Origin: Vitellaria paradoxa | Lineage: Eukaryota > Streptophyta > Magnoliopsida > Ericales > Sapotaceae | Length of the DNA stretch: 64,000 nucleotides | Assembly: GCA_019916065.1 (NCBI GenBank) | Contig: CM034233.1 | Location: forward strand, 48,004,141 to 48,068,140 | Reading direction: 5' to 3' | Part shown: positions 21,824 through 33,056 of the stretch, piece after piece | Numbering within the stretch: position 1 is the first letter of the stretch | Layout: the number at the start of each line of letters is the position of its first letter | Made by a program: the position numbers and the translations under genes | Notes under the pieces: model-generated | The model's input: the letters and a program-made list of their open reading frames with translations, nothing else | Told to the model about the DNA's origin: nothing | Databases searched by the model: none

Positions 21824-23334
21824 AATATTGATTACACTTGAAAAGTGTAATTACAAACTCCCTAACTCAACACTTATTCATGCATTAAAATAAGTAAAGT
21901 TGAAGTTTTAGTGTTATTGTGTTACTTATACTTTTATTGTTTTATTTGTAGGAAAAATGGCAAGGATGTTGAAGTTTATAGCTATGGAGAGGGCCAAGAA
22001 GACAAAGAAAAAGTTATGGTTCGAACCTCATCTTCGATGGAAAAGACTAGCCCAAAGACCCAACCAAGAGAAGGAAAGAAAGCAATGACGGAGATATTAG
22101 ACGATCCCCATCGTCACCCAGACAGTCGGGACCACAGAAAGTACAAAACTTCAGACGGTCCCGACCCCATCTCCAGACGGTCGAGACCACCCGTGATTTA
22201 CAATAGCCGCGTGAAAGCTCCTCTTCTAGGGTTTCCTTGCATCTTTATAAGGACCCATTGCACGGCCATGAAGGGGGATGCCTCTCTTTGTTTACTACAC
22301 TTTAGATTGAGAGTTAGATTAGGTTTTAATTAATTTTAGAGTGATTTGTACGCTTGGACGTGTGGATTTATGGAGGTTTTTGGAGTTTTCATCATTGTCT
22401 TCGCATTACTTGTTCATCTTTTCTTTTACATCCGAGTTACATTGTAAGTTGCACTTCGATTTATTTCAATTTACTTCGTAATATAATGTTTTGCTTGTTT
22501 CGATTCCTTTTTCGCATGATGGAATGTTCTTTTATCATTTTTGTGATGTTTAAAGTAGTTTTAGCATAAAACCCTAGCTCTTGATTCAACGAATCAAGAA
22601 TGGGTAGTTCACAAAAAACCTCGGGATGTTCGTAGACCTTTCGCATGGGTTGTGAGAGCTCATGCGTAAGAATCTACCATATTAAAATCTATTTTAACTT
22701 GTTTCGAAAACATTCGAAACCAAAAATCTTTAACCACACTCGTTTGAAGTCACTGGTATGGGTTTTTGAATATAACCGTTTACATACTTTCGAACAAGAT
22801 TAAAAATAGGTTTTGAATTCATTTCTAGTTTCGTTTGTTTGAAAAACTTTCAGAAACAAACCATATCCGTTTGAGATCACTAGTACTGACCTTTGATTAA
22901 AATATTCTTAACACTTTTCGAATTAAACCCTAATCTAGTTTTGAATAAAAACATCCCAAGGTAAAGTAGTGAACTACCCGGACTTGAAAGTTGGATCAAG
23001 AACCTTTTTAGTATTATGCTTGTTATTTAATTTAATTTATGAGTTGATTTATTCGCTTTAGAATTTAGAGTAGATGCTTTGTTGCACTTTAAAATTAAAT
23101 TGAATTTCTTTAATTAATATTTAATTTAGTTAGAACCTAAAACAAAAGTTTGAGTTGTTGAAAAATTAGTTTAAATTAATTTAGGTTCACCTACTAACTA
23201 AGAGAACAAGTCTAGAGCTTTTAACAAAGCCCTCCCTGTGGATTCGACCTCGGACTCACCGAGTTTAAAACTACGACTGCCCTCTTACACTTGAGAGATA
23301 GAACCCGAAACACTTTTTAGGGTCGGTCAAATAT
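21824..23334 (+). mobile_element. Solo LTR, family E (1501 bp) with AATAT target duplication
   Basis: The LTR spans 21829-23329, TGATTACACTTGAAAAGTGT to GGGTCGGTCA, flanked by AATAT at 21824-21828 and 23330-23334. It is the same family as the minus-strand solo LTR at 18847-20572, sharing the first 35 bases, the CCATGCG/GAATCAAG blocks and the CCCTGTGGATTCGACCTCGG end block. It carries two internal tandem units (about 22690-22930) against three in the other copy, accounting for much of the length difference. Internal GC-rich segments repeat CAGACGGTC. Confidence 0.92.
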
Positions 23335-23667
23335 ATGATTCTACTAAAACTCTATATATATACACCTTTGTAAATTGTAAGATGACTAACTTAGCTAATG
23401 AAAAGTTACATAAAGTACATTTTTTAAAATATCTAACTGGTTGAAGAATAAATCTACAAAATATTTAAGCTAACATAAAATGTTTTGACAAAGTAAGTAC
23501 TTTAGAATAATTCTTCATGTAAGAAATAAATGAATTTACTTAACCTACATTGGTGCTCGATTGAGCTAATCATATAACTATACTTGTATTAGAGATCATC
23601 ACCCACACATAGAAAAATAAAAATAAATTAAGAATTTATTACAATGACAAAGATGAAATTACAACAC
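23335..23667. other. Unassigned AT-rich spacer
   Basis: Between a solo LTR and a TIR element. No open frame, repeat or motif was recognised. Confidence 0.5.
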
Positions 23668-23929
23668 TAAGGCCCCATTTTGGTAACAATTTTGTTTTCT
23701 ATTGTTCTATTATTTTCATATTTTTGGAAATTGAAAATAAAAATGCATTTGATAAAAATGTTTGCATTTTTTTGTTGCCAAAAAAAAAAAGAAAATTGTT
23801 GTCAAAATATGACAGAAAATGAAAACACCCGAGGAGGTGTTTTCATGTTGTTTTTTTTCCCTGAAAATAGATTACTTTTTCTAGCCAGATAAAACTCCTA
23901 GCCTCCCAGGGGTATTCCGAATTAGACGC

Positions 23930-24200
23930 TGGCCCCCCTCTTCCAATTACATCTTCTTCCTCCTCCTTCTCCTCTCTCTCTCTCTTTTCTCTCTCCCCCC
24001 CGAATCTTCTTTTTTTTTTTTATCTTCTTCTGCTCCCTCTCACTTTCCCTTTCTATCTTTCTTTCCCTGAACCAAGTGTTCATCGCTATCAAGCGGATCT
24101 CTTCCTCTGCCTCTTCTTCTTCTTCTTTTTCTTCTTCTTGTTCTTCTTCTTCTTCTCTTGCACGATGATGATTTGCTTTTTGCATCTGCTCTTCACTATC
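23930..24200. repeat. CT/TTC-rich low-complexity tract
   Basis: A pyrimidine-rich tract (CTCTCTCTC, TTCTTCTTCC runs) inside the TIR element. The short phrase CTATCAAGCGG occurs at its middle and again near 24200. It resembles a 5' untranslated leader of a plant gene, but no gene follows. An 87-residue Glu/Arg-only frame on the minus strand is an artefact of this composition. Confidence 0.75.
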
Positions 24201-24487
24201 AAGCGGGTATTCTTCTTTTTCTTTTCCTTGATTTTGTTGATTACCAAAAAGGCATTAGGTTTTTTAATTTTTTAGTACTTGCCTAGGTTTTTTAAAGCAG
24301 TGTAATGGTTTATAATTTTGTTTATGTCTTTCATGTGGTTGAGTAACTAGATTTTAATTTTTGTTCCTATAACTAGGAGTTTGGATTGATGCAATATGAT
24401 CTGAGTGAAATTGTCATGTATTTTACACATAACAAATTCTGTTTGGCTACAAATTTTGCTATGCTCGTTAATTGTGAACATTATTTC

Positions 24488-24681
24488 TTATTGCTCCTTG
24501 ATTTTATAATTTGTTTGGAAATCGATATTTCCATTACATCTGGTCTCTTGTGATAAGTTCATAAATTGACAGTACTTCATGAAACTCATCCCTTTCTTGA
24601 CAAACTTCATTTGTTCCAACAAACAAGGATCACCGAGCACTTCCATATGATATAGAGGCACGCTCTCTGCTCTTGGATATT
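24488..24681 (-). other. Exon-like ORF inside the TIR element
   Basis: A 63-codon frame on the minus strand follows directly on a TTTTTGCAG sequence that resembles a splice acceptor (24682-24690). It encodes a Met-rich, mixed-charge peptide (for example FVKKGMSFMKYCQFMN) and ends in TAA at 24488. I do not recognise the family. It could be a captured host exon or a remnant of a transposon gene. Confidence 0.3.
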
Positions 24682-25063
24682 CTGCAAAAATTTTATAAAA
24701 CTAATTTATAATTACTAAGATAACAATATAATTTTTATAAATGAGTAGAGATAAAAATAAAAAAATAATATAGGTCAAAGTATAATTTTTACATATATGA
24801 AGACCAAAATAATGAGGTATAAATGTAATTTTTTAGGTCAACTGCATCAAAAAAATGTTTTTTTGGTTGTTCTGTAAAGGAAAAAAAATTAAAAAATGTA
24901 TGAAATATAAACTATGTTTACCAAACAGACTTTTTGTTTTCTGTTTACAAATTTGTGTAAACAAAATTACATTATCAAACACAGTTTTTGTTTTCATTTC
25001 AAGAAAAATAAACGACAATAGAAAAACAATAGAATAACGATAGCGTTGTCAAACGGGGCCTAA

Positions 25064-26229
25064 ATAATAAAACAACACCCAACCCCTCTGCTAACACAAG
25101 TAAACAAATTGAAAAAACTCCTATGATCTTACTCTGACCATGGTACCACACTCTGAATCAATAAAAAATAGTAAAAAACAAATAAGTGAATCCTTAAAAA
25201 GCATCCTAAAATCATAACAATACCAATAGCTCTCCAAGTAAAAATAGTAATTAAAAAATTTTGCGAGCCTTAAAGTTAATCATATATGTTCATTTTCAAA
25301 GTGCCAAACAAAAATGTTATAGTTCAGTTCACAAACACAAGAGACTTGAAAAATAGCATATGTTCAGGCAAAAATAACTAAAATCCACCTTTAAAAATAA
25401 TTATGTTTCTTTTTATAATAAAAATAATTAATTTGTGTCCTAAAATTAACTTATTGCTTACAAGAGGCCGTATTAGATTGCATATAGTGGTGTTCATTTG
25501 AAAAAAAAAATTTGGTTTGTTATCAACTCAAATGCCTTACACAAAGGCTTTTATATCGGGAAATATTATAAAATAATCTAGAAGTCACTTGTGATCGAAC
25601 TTCAAGAAAGAGCTCTATATGTATGTGAAAATCCCGAAACAACTCTAATGAATAATTAATCATTCAAAACGACAAAAGATTGATAACGGGGAAAGCTTAC
25701 CAACTACTAAGATAAAACCTCAGCTCCTATTTTAGAAACCACTCAAATAGTTTTCATTATATAATTTGGTTAAAAGAATTTGCTGAACATAGTATGACTG
25801 TTCACACATATTTACTCAATATCTCACTTGACTATTTGATGCACGAAGACCAAGTAGAGGGACATTCTGATTCCTCAAAAAGTTATCTTAGAATCCTCTA
25901 AGACTTACAAACTTTTAACGAAGTAAAGAAAGGAGAAAAACTCTTAAGCTCTCTAGAAAATAACTCTCTCCTTAGACTCTATGCAATGTTGTGTGTGTGT
26001 GTGTGTATTTTACATTAAGTACAGACGCATATATGTAGATTTTATAGACCAAAATGGAATAGGAAACTTTTTCCCCAAGTTTCCTTCTTTGGTAATTGGG
26101 CAACCCAACAAAATTGGAAATTCTGATGTCTTTCATTGGTTAAAATTATTCATCTCTAAGACTTCTCATCAATTTGAAAATTCAGTTATTTATTTATAAC
26201 ATTTCTTCATTGGAATTCTATGGTTTTGA
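25064..26229. other. Unassigned sequence with TG microsatellite
   Basis: AT-rich, with a (TG)n run at about 25988-26007. The 25560-25980 part has an LTR-like flavour (AACTCTCTCC, short inverted motifs) and lies next to a copia gag remnant on the minus strand, so it may belong to that element. No partner copy is in the window. Confidence 0.35.
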
Positions 26230-26760
26230 TTTTTTGAAAATGAATTCACATACTTCAAAGGTAAGCTATAAAATTTATGACAGTTAGGCCAAATATGACC
26301 TTTGATCCCACAATAGTGACATGTAGGTACAAAGGTACAAAAATTACGAAATTGAGTATCTTTCTCCTTAGAAGGAGCAAATAATTATGGCATGGTTTTG
26401 CAGTGCCTCTTTTTGGTAGATTAAGAACTTATGGATATTTCTTTGGTAGAGGCCTTTTCGATGAATTGGAGACTTGTGGCATCTCTTCAGTAGGCTCTTT
26501 TCCCTTGTATAGCCTAGCTTAGATTTGTTATTGTATCTCCTTTACTTGCTCCAAATCTTGTTTAAAAACTTGAGATCTTGCATTCATCTTCCCAAGGATA
26601 CCATTTTTTTGAATTGGATTTTGATTCAAGGTCCTTAAGTTTTGATAGCAGGTCTCTATTCTCTTTTTTTCTCTTTTCAAGCTTAATCTTCAATTTGCCA
26701 AGTTGAGTTTGAGATTCTTATTTAAATTCAAGTTGAGACAACTTACATGTAAATTTTTTA
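26230..26760 (-). pseudogene. Ty1/copia Gag fragment (SIRE/Maximus-like)
   Basis: On the minus strand a Lys/Glu/Leu-rich coiled-coil region (LGKLKIKLEKRKKENRDLLS, near 26640-26700) is followed by a CCHC knuckle CHYCGIKGHIWPNC (about 26282-26325). A long coiled coil before a single HYCG-type knuckle is characteristic of SIRE/Maximus copia Gag. Stops interrupt it (for example near 26570 and 26500). No pol follows, so it is a fragment, cut at 26769 by an Athila LTR. Confidence 0.6.
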
Positions 26761-26768
26761 TTCTTAAT

Positions 26769-28564
26769 TGATTTTGCATATATAATGTTACATTACCTTG
26801 ATTTTTTAAATGGTTTTAAGTGTTTCATTTACATAATTCCCATGAGTTACTATAAATGAGTTGATTCAGATGCTTGTGGGATTTTGTAGGATCTTGTGAT
26901 CAACTTGAGGAAGAAGGATGAGAGTCTGAGCTAAATGAGGGTAAAATTGAAATTGTGGTCAAAGAGGAGCAGATGGCACCCTACATCCATCATGGGCACC
27001 CTATAAGGGTTATAGGTGCCTCACTATGCATTAGATTGGCACCCCCAAGAGCTAATTTTAAGATTCAGTCTAAGAGGACTTTCAAACAATTAAAGAAATA
27101 CCTGAGAGGTGCCCTACATCAATCCATGGGTGCCCCATACCTACCATGGGTGCCCCACTATACATCAAATGGGCACCCAATGAGAGCTGAATTTAGGCTG
27201 ATTTGTTGAGAAGTACATTGAACAATTGGGGAAATAAAGCCATAAGCCCTCCACGTCAATTATAGGTGCCCCACATGCTGACTTTTTGTTTTCGTTATTA
27301 GACCTAATGTTTCTATTTTGCCCCAAATCGTTGGATGTTTATAAATAGAGGGTTGTCAAAACTTTGAGGTCTCTTTTCTTTTCTCTCTCTACGTACTTCT
27401 TTTCTTTTATTTCTTTTTCAAGCTTTCATTTTTATTCTAGGGTTAGATTAGGTTAGCTTAGATTTGGGATTGAAGCTTTCAAGTATTATTGTCGAAATAT
27501 TGTTCTTCAATGTTTTGTAAGTTTATCTTGAAGCAACTTATTTATTTTTATTGTTGAATTATCTTTATTTAGTTTTGCTTATGTTTTTGCTTCTACAATG
27601 TATTGTTTTGTGTTTTTAGTTTATGTTCTTGTTATGTTATTAGCATAGTAAACTTCTTGGCTTCAAGCCATTGAAAGTAGTGCGATGGTTTGGTGAACTC
27701 AAACATAAAAGAATGTTTTTTTAATGTAAACATCTTTTTATTAATCATCGGAAATTCTCGGTAAATTTTAGGTTCTTTCGAAACCTTGTCACCCGTGTTA
27801 CAATTATAAGTCTGGCAACGAGTTTCTACTCGTGCACAGTGGATGGTTGATTCAATGTCCCGGTGAGTTGTGAATTATTTTCTAAAACTCTAGATTAGGT
27901 TTTCATTTGAAATCAAATCGCCTATGTTATAGTCATAGCTTAGTTATGAGTGGCCACTCATGCATATCAAGTGTTTGATTCAATGGCCTAATGATTTGGA
28001 ACCTATTTTCCTGAAATCCTAACTAAGGTTTTCTTAAAAAATGTTTTCTTAAGAAATCGATTCACCTGTGCTACAATCAAAGCCTCATTATGAGTTGACG
28101 TTCATGCACACTAGGTTCTTGATTCAATGTTCCGATGAGTCCAAAACCAATTTTAAAAGACTCTACTGTCGTGAGTTCCATAAATTAAGTTTTTGATGGA
28201 ATGCCTTCTAACCTAGCAACACATGTGCCATTGCTAGGTTAAGTTACAAAAACGTTTGAGTAAACCATTACTATTCCTATACTTGATTTAGTTTGAAGCC
28301 AAGATTATCTTAGTTATTATTTTTTTTAACATCTTCATCTTAATTTAGTATCACAATTCCTTCACTCCACTGTTCTCAACCTAAATCATAATTAGGTGTT
28401 CCCTAAATCTAAATTTGGTTAGGACAAATTAAGTTCACCTACTAAAATAAGAGAACAAGTCTAGTATCTTTTAATACAGCCTCCCTATGCAAAGAATGAT
28501 CGGTACTCCACCGTTTATAAATTTAAATTTGCTGCTTACATATGACCTATGCACTTGTGCTTCA
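26769..28564 (+). mobile_element. Athila-type 5' LTR, family G
   Basis: It starts TGATTTTGCATATATAATG and matches the LTR at 54420 (TGTGATTATACACATATAATG onward) through more than 1.1 kb, including the TATAAATAGAGGG promoter box (27340-27352) and the pyrimidine patch after it. Its end is placed 11 bases before the primer site. GC-rich islets with GGGCACCC and GGTGCCCC motifs lie at 26973-27280. Three diverged tandem units occur at about 27780-28160. Confidence 0.8.
27780..28160 (+). repeat. Three diverged tandem units in LTR G
   Basis: Units begin near 27780, 27905 and 28055. Each has a TCACCTGTGTTACAAT-type start, an ATGAGT-x-ACTCATGCACA-type core and a TTGATTCAATG-CCGATGAG-type end. The truncated LTR G at 54420 retains only the first unit. 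Similar repeated cores occur in the LTRs of families D, E and H. Confidence 0.65.
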
Positions 28565-28575
28565 AGGTTAAATTT

Positions 28576-28593
28576 TGGCACCGTTGCTGGTGA
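28576..28593 (+). promoter_or_regulatory. Primer binding site, tRNA-Asp type (element G)
   Basis: TGGCACCGTTGCTGGTGA matches 15 of 18 bases of the Athila/Tat site TGGCGCCGTTGCCGGGGA, complementary to the 3' end of tRNA-Asp. This places element G in the Athila/Tat branch. Confidence 0.85.
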
Positions 28594-28841
28594 GGGCAAC
28601 TACGTGCTAGACTTAGGAGTTAAGGGGAGTTCATTTGAGAAATTAGGTGAATTGTTCCTTTCTTCTATCTCTTTATTAGTAGTTTTCTTTCTTTTGCATT
28701 GTGACATAATCATTTGTATATCATATAATCTAGCATGGATGTTAGTTAATTTAGGTTACATTTTAGTGTAGTTTCTCTTTTCTCTCCTTTTGTTTTCATT
28801 TTTATTTTTCTTATCATAGACATAAGTTTTGTTGAATTCAC

Positions 28842-29600
28842 TCATGGCCTCTTTAATGCTCAAGCCTACATAGAGTCTCTAGGTGACCAATTTGGAACCA
28901 GAGACCTGTCACAAATTACCCCAATTCTTCGAGCATGAAAAAGAAGTCCCATGTCTTCACCTCGATAGGTTTGATGTGGTGTGTGGATTAAGTAATAATG
29001 TGAAAATGAGTAAGAGACTTAGGTTCACATTTTTCCTTTTGTTTTTACAAAGTATTGCTGGTGACTAATGCTATGTTTTGGTGAGTAGACCACTTGGGAT
29101 CAATGTTGTCAAGCTTTTATTAAAAATTTCCTCCCTATTCATCAAACCTTCACCCATGGCCTTCAAATTAGAAATTTTTATCAAAAGATGGGTGAAATAT
29201 CTTATAAATGCTAGGAGAGATTTAACATACTTTTGGACACTTTTCTAAGTCATGGATTAGAGATAGGGGACAACCTAGCCATATTATACAATGCACTATC
29301 TTATAAGTTACACTAGGCGTTTAATATAGTCTTGGGTAGGGAATTTCTTGACCTTATCCTAGGTGAGACATGGTCATTCCTTGAACTTTATTTATCAATA
29401 CACCAAGCCATCGGAAAGACTTGAACCTAGATTTAAACCACTTGAAAGCCACACCGACTCTTTCCTACATGCTCCTACTTCACTTAATCCTTATGATCCT
29501 TCCCTTGGAAGTGGCATATGCATGGAGCCCGATTACTCGGAGTTTGGATGTCCTAACTTTGTTCTACTCACCAAGGGCTAGTCTAAGGAGCCCCATGATT
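28842..29600 (+). pseudogene. Athila-type Gag remnant (element G)
   Basis: The clearest part is at 29090-29420, where the capsid motifs W-x-x-C-x-x-A-F-I-K-N-F-L, I-R-N-F-Y-Q-K-M-G-E and E-R-F-x-x-L-L-x-x-x-L-S-H-G-L-E can be read with stops between them. These correspond to the retrotransposon gag domain of plant Athila elements. The start is placed at an ATG 250 nt after the primer site but an early stop follows it. No zinc knuckle survives. To the right (29600-30240) is a low-similarity linker where protease should be. Confidence 0.6.
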
Positions 29601-30240
29601 ATTGGCCTAGTAAACCTAATGATGTACAATTTGATACCATATGCACCGAGTAGGATAATTACCCTAACCACATTAGGGATGATGTTTGGGATGAGCAGCA
29701 CTGAGTAGGATAATTACCCTAACCACATTCGTGATGATGTTTGGAATGAGCATTTTTCTCATTTCCTTGTGGACTCTTCCATTCATAAGATTTCTTTACC
29801 ACCTATCGAGAGTCAGGGAGACATGCAATTCTTACCAACTACTGAGCTTGATGCTCAACTTATCCCAACCACCCTAGGCCCTATTGAGAGTCTTTTGACT
29901 CCATTTGAATGGTTGCATATTACATTGCTTGAGGAACATATCATGAAGTAGGTTGATCCTTGCTCACCCATTTATCCATCCGAGGTTGACAGTGGTGTAC
30001 ACCTATCACCTCTTGACTTAGCCCCACCCAAGGGTATTACTCCAGGGATTGTAAGTGACCATGCTACGATTGATCACCATTGAGGGGAGGTAGTAGACAT
30101 TGGGGTAGAGTACGTTGATTTTCTAAGCATTGAAAGATTGATTGAATCTACGATGTCTATATCCATATAGGCATTATGGCCACATCCGAGTTCTCATAAA
30201 CCTCACATGGGTTGATATCAGCTGAGCTCATGATAGAACA
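29601..30240 (+). other. Gag-pol linker of element G, protease not recognisable
   Basis: Short open pieces only (for example 29769-29951). A CGAGTAGGATAATTACCCTAA segment occurs twice, at about 29647 and 29702, within near-identical flanks, so there is a 55-bp tandem duplication here. No D-[ST]-G motif was found. Confidence 0.5.
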
Positions 30241-31300
30241 AGAGAATTAATTAATGACATTATTAAAAGAACATCGAAAGGCTTTAGGTTAGCCTGTGGC
30301 TGATCTAACAAGAATTAGCCAATTTCTATGTATGCACCTTATTTATATGGAGCAAGATGCCAGACCTGTTCGGCAAATGCAACAGTGTCTCAATCCAACT
30401 ATGAAAGAAGTGGTCAGGGCTGAAGTATTGAAACTGTTAGATGTAGAGATTAGCTATTCCTATCTCAGATTCAAAATGGGTGAGTCCTACTCAAGTGGTG
30501 CCTAAGAAATCCAGTGTCATGGTGATTCGTAATGAAAACAATGAATTGGTGCCCACCCGCATCCAAATTAGGTGGCAGGTTTGCATTAATTATCGTAAAC
30601 TAAATGCCATAATGAGAAAAGGATCATTTTCTACTTCCATTCCTTGATTAAGTGTTAAAGAGAGTAGTAGGACATGCTTATTGCTATTTTCTAGATGACT
30701 ACTCGGGCTCCAATCAAATCGAGGTTGCCTTAGAGGACCAAGCAAAAACCACTTTCACTTGACCCTTTGGCACTTTTGCATATAAGAGAATGCCCTTCGG
30801 TTTATGTAATGCTTCTATCACTTTCCAGCAATGCATGATGAGCATATTTAATGAAACGGTAGAAGACATTGACGAAGTTTTCTTGGACGGCTTCTCAGTT
30901 TATGGAGACTCCTATGAGCAGTGCTTAAATAACCTTGATCTCATTCTCACACAGAGTGAAGAAAAGAACTTAGTCCTTAACTAGGAAAATTTCATTTCAT
31001 AGTGACACAAGGTATAGTCCTTGGGCATATTGTATCACAATCAGGCGTACAGGTGATAAAGCCAAAGTAGAGTTAATTAAGAGACTTCCCACCCCTAGGA
31101 ATATTAAGGATATTTGATCATTTTTGTGGCATGCCAGGTTTTACAGATGTTTCATATAGTCTTTTAGTGCCATTTCAAAACCCATGTGCAATCTTCTGAT
31201 TCAAGATGTTCCATTTGAATGGACATCTCAATGTTAAGAGGCTTATGAAAAACTTAAGGGGTGTTTAACCTTAGCACCCATTCTTCAATCTCCTAACTGG
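30241..31300 (+). pseudogene. Athila-type reverse transcriptase (element G)
   Basis: RT in pieces: the hinge ending in RPVRQMQQCLNPTMKEVV (near 30360-30415), the MPFGLCNASITFQQCM block at 30790, and the catalytic segment EVFLDGFSVYG (near 30872-30905), which reads L-D-G where the family has M-D-D. The second catalytic Asp is therefore Gly and the enzyme is dead. Stops at 30505, 30984 and elsewhere, plus frame changes, separate the pieces. The same order, with FMDD intact, is seen in element H at 40.5 kb. Confidence 0.85.
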
Positions 31301-31303
31301 TCG

Positions 31304-31700
31304 TTGCCATTTAAGCTCATGTGTGACGCCAGTGACCATGCCATTGGTGCTATTTTAGGCTTAAAAAATGACAATAAAGCCCATGTAATTTATTACATGA
31401 GTAAAGTTCTTAACAGTACACAAAAGAATTACTCAACTATTGAAAAAGAACTCCTGGCAATCATTCTTACACTAGAAAAATTTAGATCTTATATTAGTGG
31501 GTCAACAGTAACTCTATTTACCGATCATTCTGCATGGAAATATCTTTTAACTAAACCAAAAGCTAAACCTCAATTAATTCGGTGGATACTTTTACTGCAA
31601 GAGTTTGACCTTAGAATAAATGATAAAAAAGAGGTTAAGAGTTGCTTTAGATTGCCTGTCTTGTCTACCTGCGGAAACAAATTTCCAAGATGATGCTCAA
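31304..31700 (+). pseudogene. Athila-type RNase H (element G)
   Basis: A 129-codon open stretch. The CDASDHAIGAIL start with its catalytic Asp is near residue 6, then NSTQKNYSTIEKELLAI with Glu, and TLFTDHSAWKYLL with the third Asp. The C-terminal [15 protein letters not shown] segment is characteristic of Athila elements. A frame change near 31630 leads into the connection to integrase. Confidence 0.85.
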
Positions 31701-31819
31701 ATAAATGATAGTTTCCCAAACGAACAACTTTTCAATGTTAATGCAATCATAGACTCTACATTTCCGTGGTACACTAATATTGCTAATTATTTGGTGACCG
31801 GACACATTCTAACTGATTG

Positions 31820-33056
31820 GAGTGCAAAAGACAAGAAGAAGTTTTAAGAAACGTCCGAGTTTTCTTCTAGATGACCTCTATTTATTCAAATATTATCCTG
31901 ATCAGGTCATTAGACGGTGTATACCTGACTGGGAAGTGCGAGACATCATTGAATTTTCTCATTCTCATGCAAGTGGAGACCATTTTTCCACTGGTAAAAC
32001 TACTTCAAAGATACTTCAATGTGGATTTTATTGGCCCATGTTGTTCAAAGACATACATAATTTTGCACAGCATATGATAGATGTCAAAGGTTAGGGAGCC
32101 TCACTCATCGGAACATGATGCCATCATCACCTATTCTTGTTCTAAAAGCTTTCGACTGCTAGGGTATAGACTTTATGGGACCCTTCCCGTTATCATTTGG
32201 ATATAAGTATGCCCTTGTGGGGGTTGACTATGTATCTAAATAGGTGGAACCAGTTGGCACGCGTACAAATGACCATAAAGTTGTTTTGAAATTTCTCTAT
32301 GAAAATATTTTCTCATGCTTCGGAATGCCTAGAGCCATCATCAGCAATGGTGGAAAACATTTCTGCAATCAACTAGTTGGTCTGCTTCTCCACAAATATG
32401 GTGTTGTCCATAAAGTTGGCATTTTGTATCATCCAAAGACTAATGGACAAGTAAAGCTCGCAAATTGGGAAATAAAGAAAATCCTTGAAAAGATGGTTAA
32501 TCCAAACTGCAAGGACTAGTCATTATGATTGGTAGATTCATTTTGGGCTTATCAAACAGCATATAAGATGACACTAGAGATGTCTCCATGTAGGCTAATT
32601 TATAGGAAACCATGTCATTTGCCTGTCGAACTAGAACATAAAGCTTATTAGGCTATCAAGCAATTCAGTGCTGACATTGATGAGGCAGGACTTCACCATA
32701 AACTATAGCTCGTAGAAATGGATGAAATTCAAAATGATGCCTATGAAAACATGAAAATCTCCAAGGAAAAGATAAAGAAATTGCATGATAGACACATTAC
32801 TCAACGCTCATTTCATGAAGGACAGAAGGTCCTATTGTGTCAATCTAGGCTCCATCTTTTTCCCAGAAAACTTCAATCAAAATGGATTGGACCTTTCATT
32901 GTGCGACATGTCTCTGAACATAGCGCTATAGAAATTGATAATCCTAAAAACAAGAATCATTTCAAGGTGAATGGGCATCGATTAGAACCTTATTTGGAGA
33001 ATTTTGTGGTCACAGTTGAAACGTGGGATCTTCAAGATTCCCCACCTTTTGATTAA
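31820..33056 (+). pseudogene. Athila-type integrase (element G)
   Basis: The HHCC N-terminal finger keeps both His (HSHASGDHFS, near 31960) but its Cys pair is lost. The catalytic core spans 32160-32520. The first Asp is readable (D-F-M-G-P-F-P near 32170). The second sits in IISNGGKHF where Asn replaces Asp, and the catalytic Glu segment reads GQVKLAN, with Lys for Glu. Both are G-to-A changes. The C-terminal domain (32718-33056) is open and includes LFPRKLQSKWIGPFIV. Stops occur at 32094, 32244 and 32519. The protein cannot be active. Confidence 0.87.

Larger units (their letters stand above)
23668..25063. mobile_element. TIR DNA transposon (PIF/Harbinger-like), 1390 bp
   Basis: The ends at 23671 (GGCCCCATTTTGGTAAC) and 25060 (inverted: GGCCCCGTTTGACAACG) are terminal inverted repeats. 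Similarity extends about 45 bases inward (TTCTATTGTT-type blocks). Both sides have TAA (23668-23670 and 25061-25063), the 3-bp target preference of PIF/Harbinger elements. No transposase was found. The interior holds CT-rich sequence and an exon-like ORF. A hAT assignment is less likely because no 8-bp duplication is seen. Confidence 0.7.

Noticed and set aside
23922..24185. Glu/Arg-rich 87-residue frame on the minus strand
   Set aside because: It is the complement of a CT/TTC microsatellite-like tract, with no domain or codon pattern of a gene.
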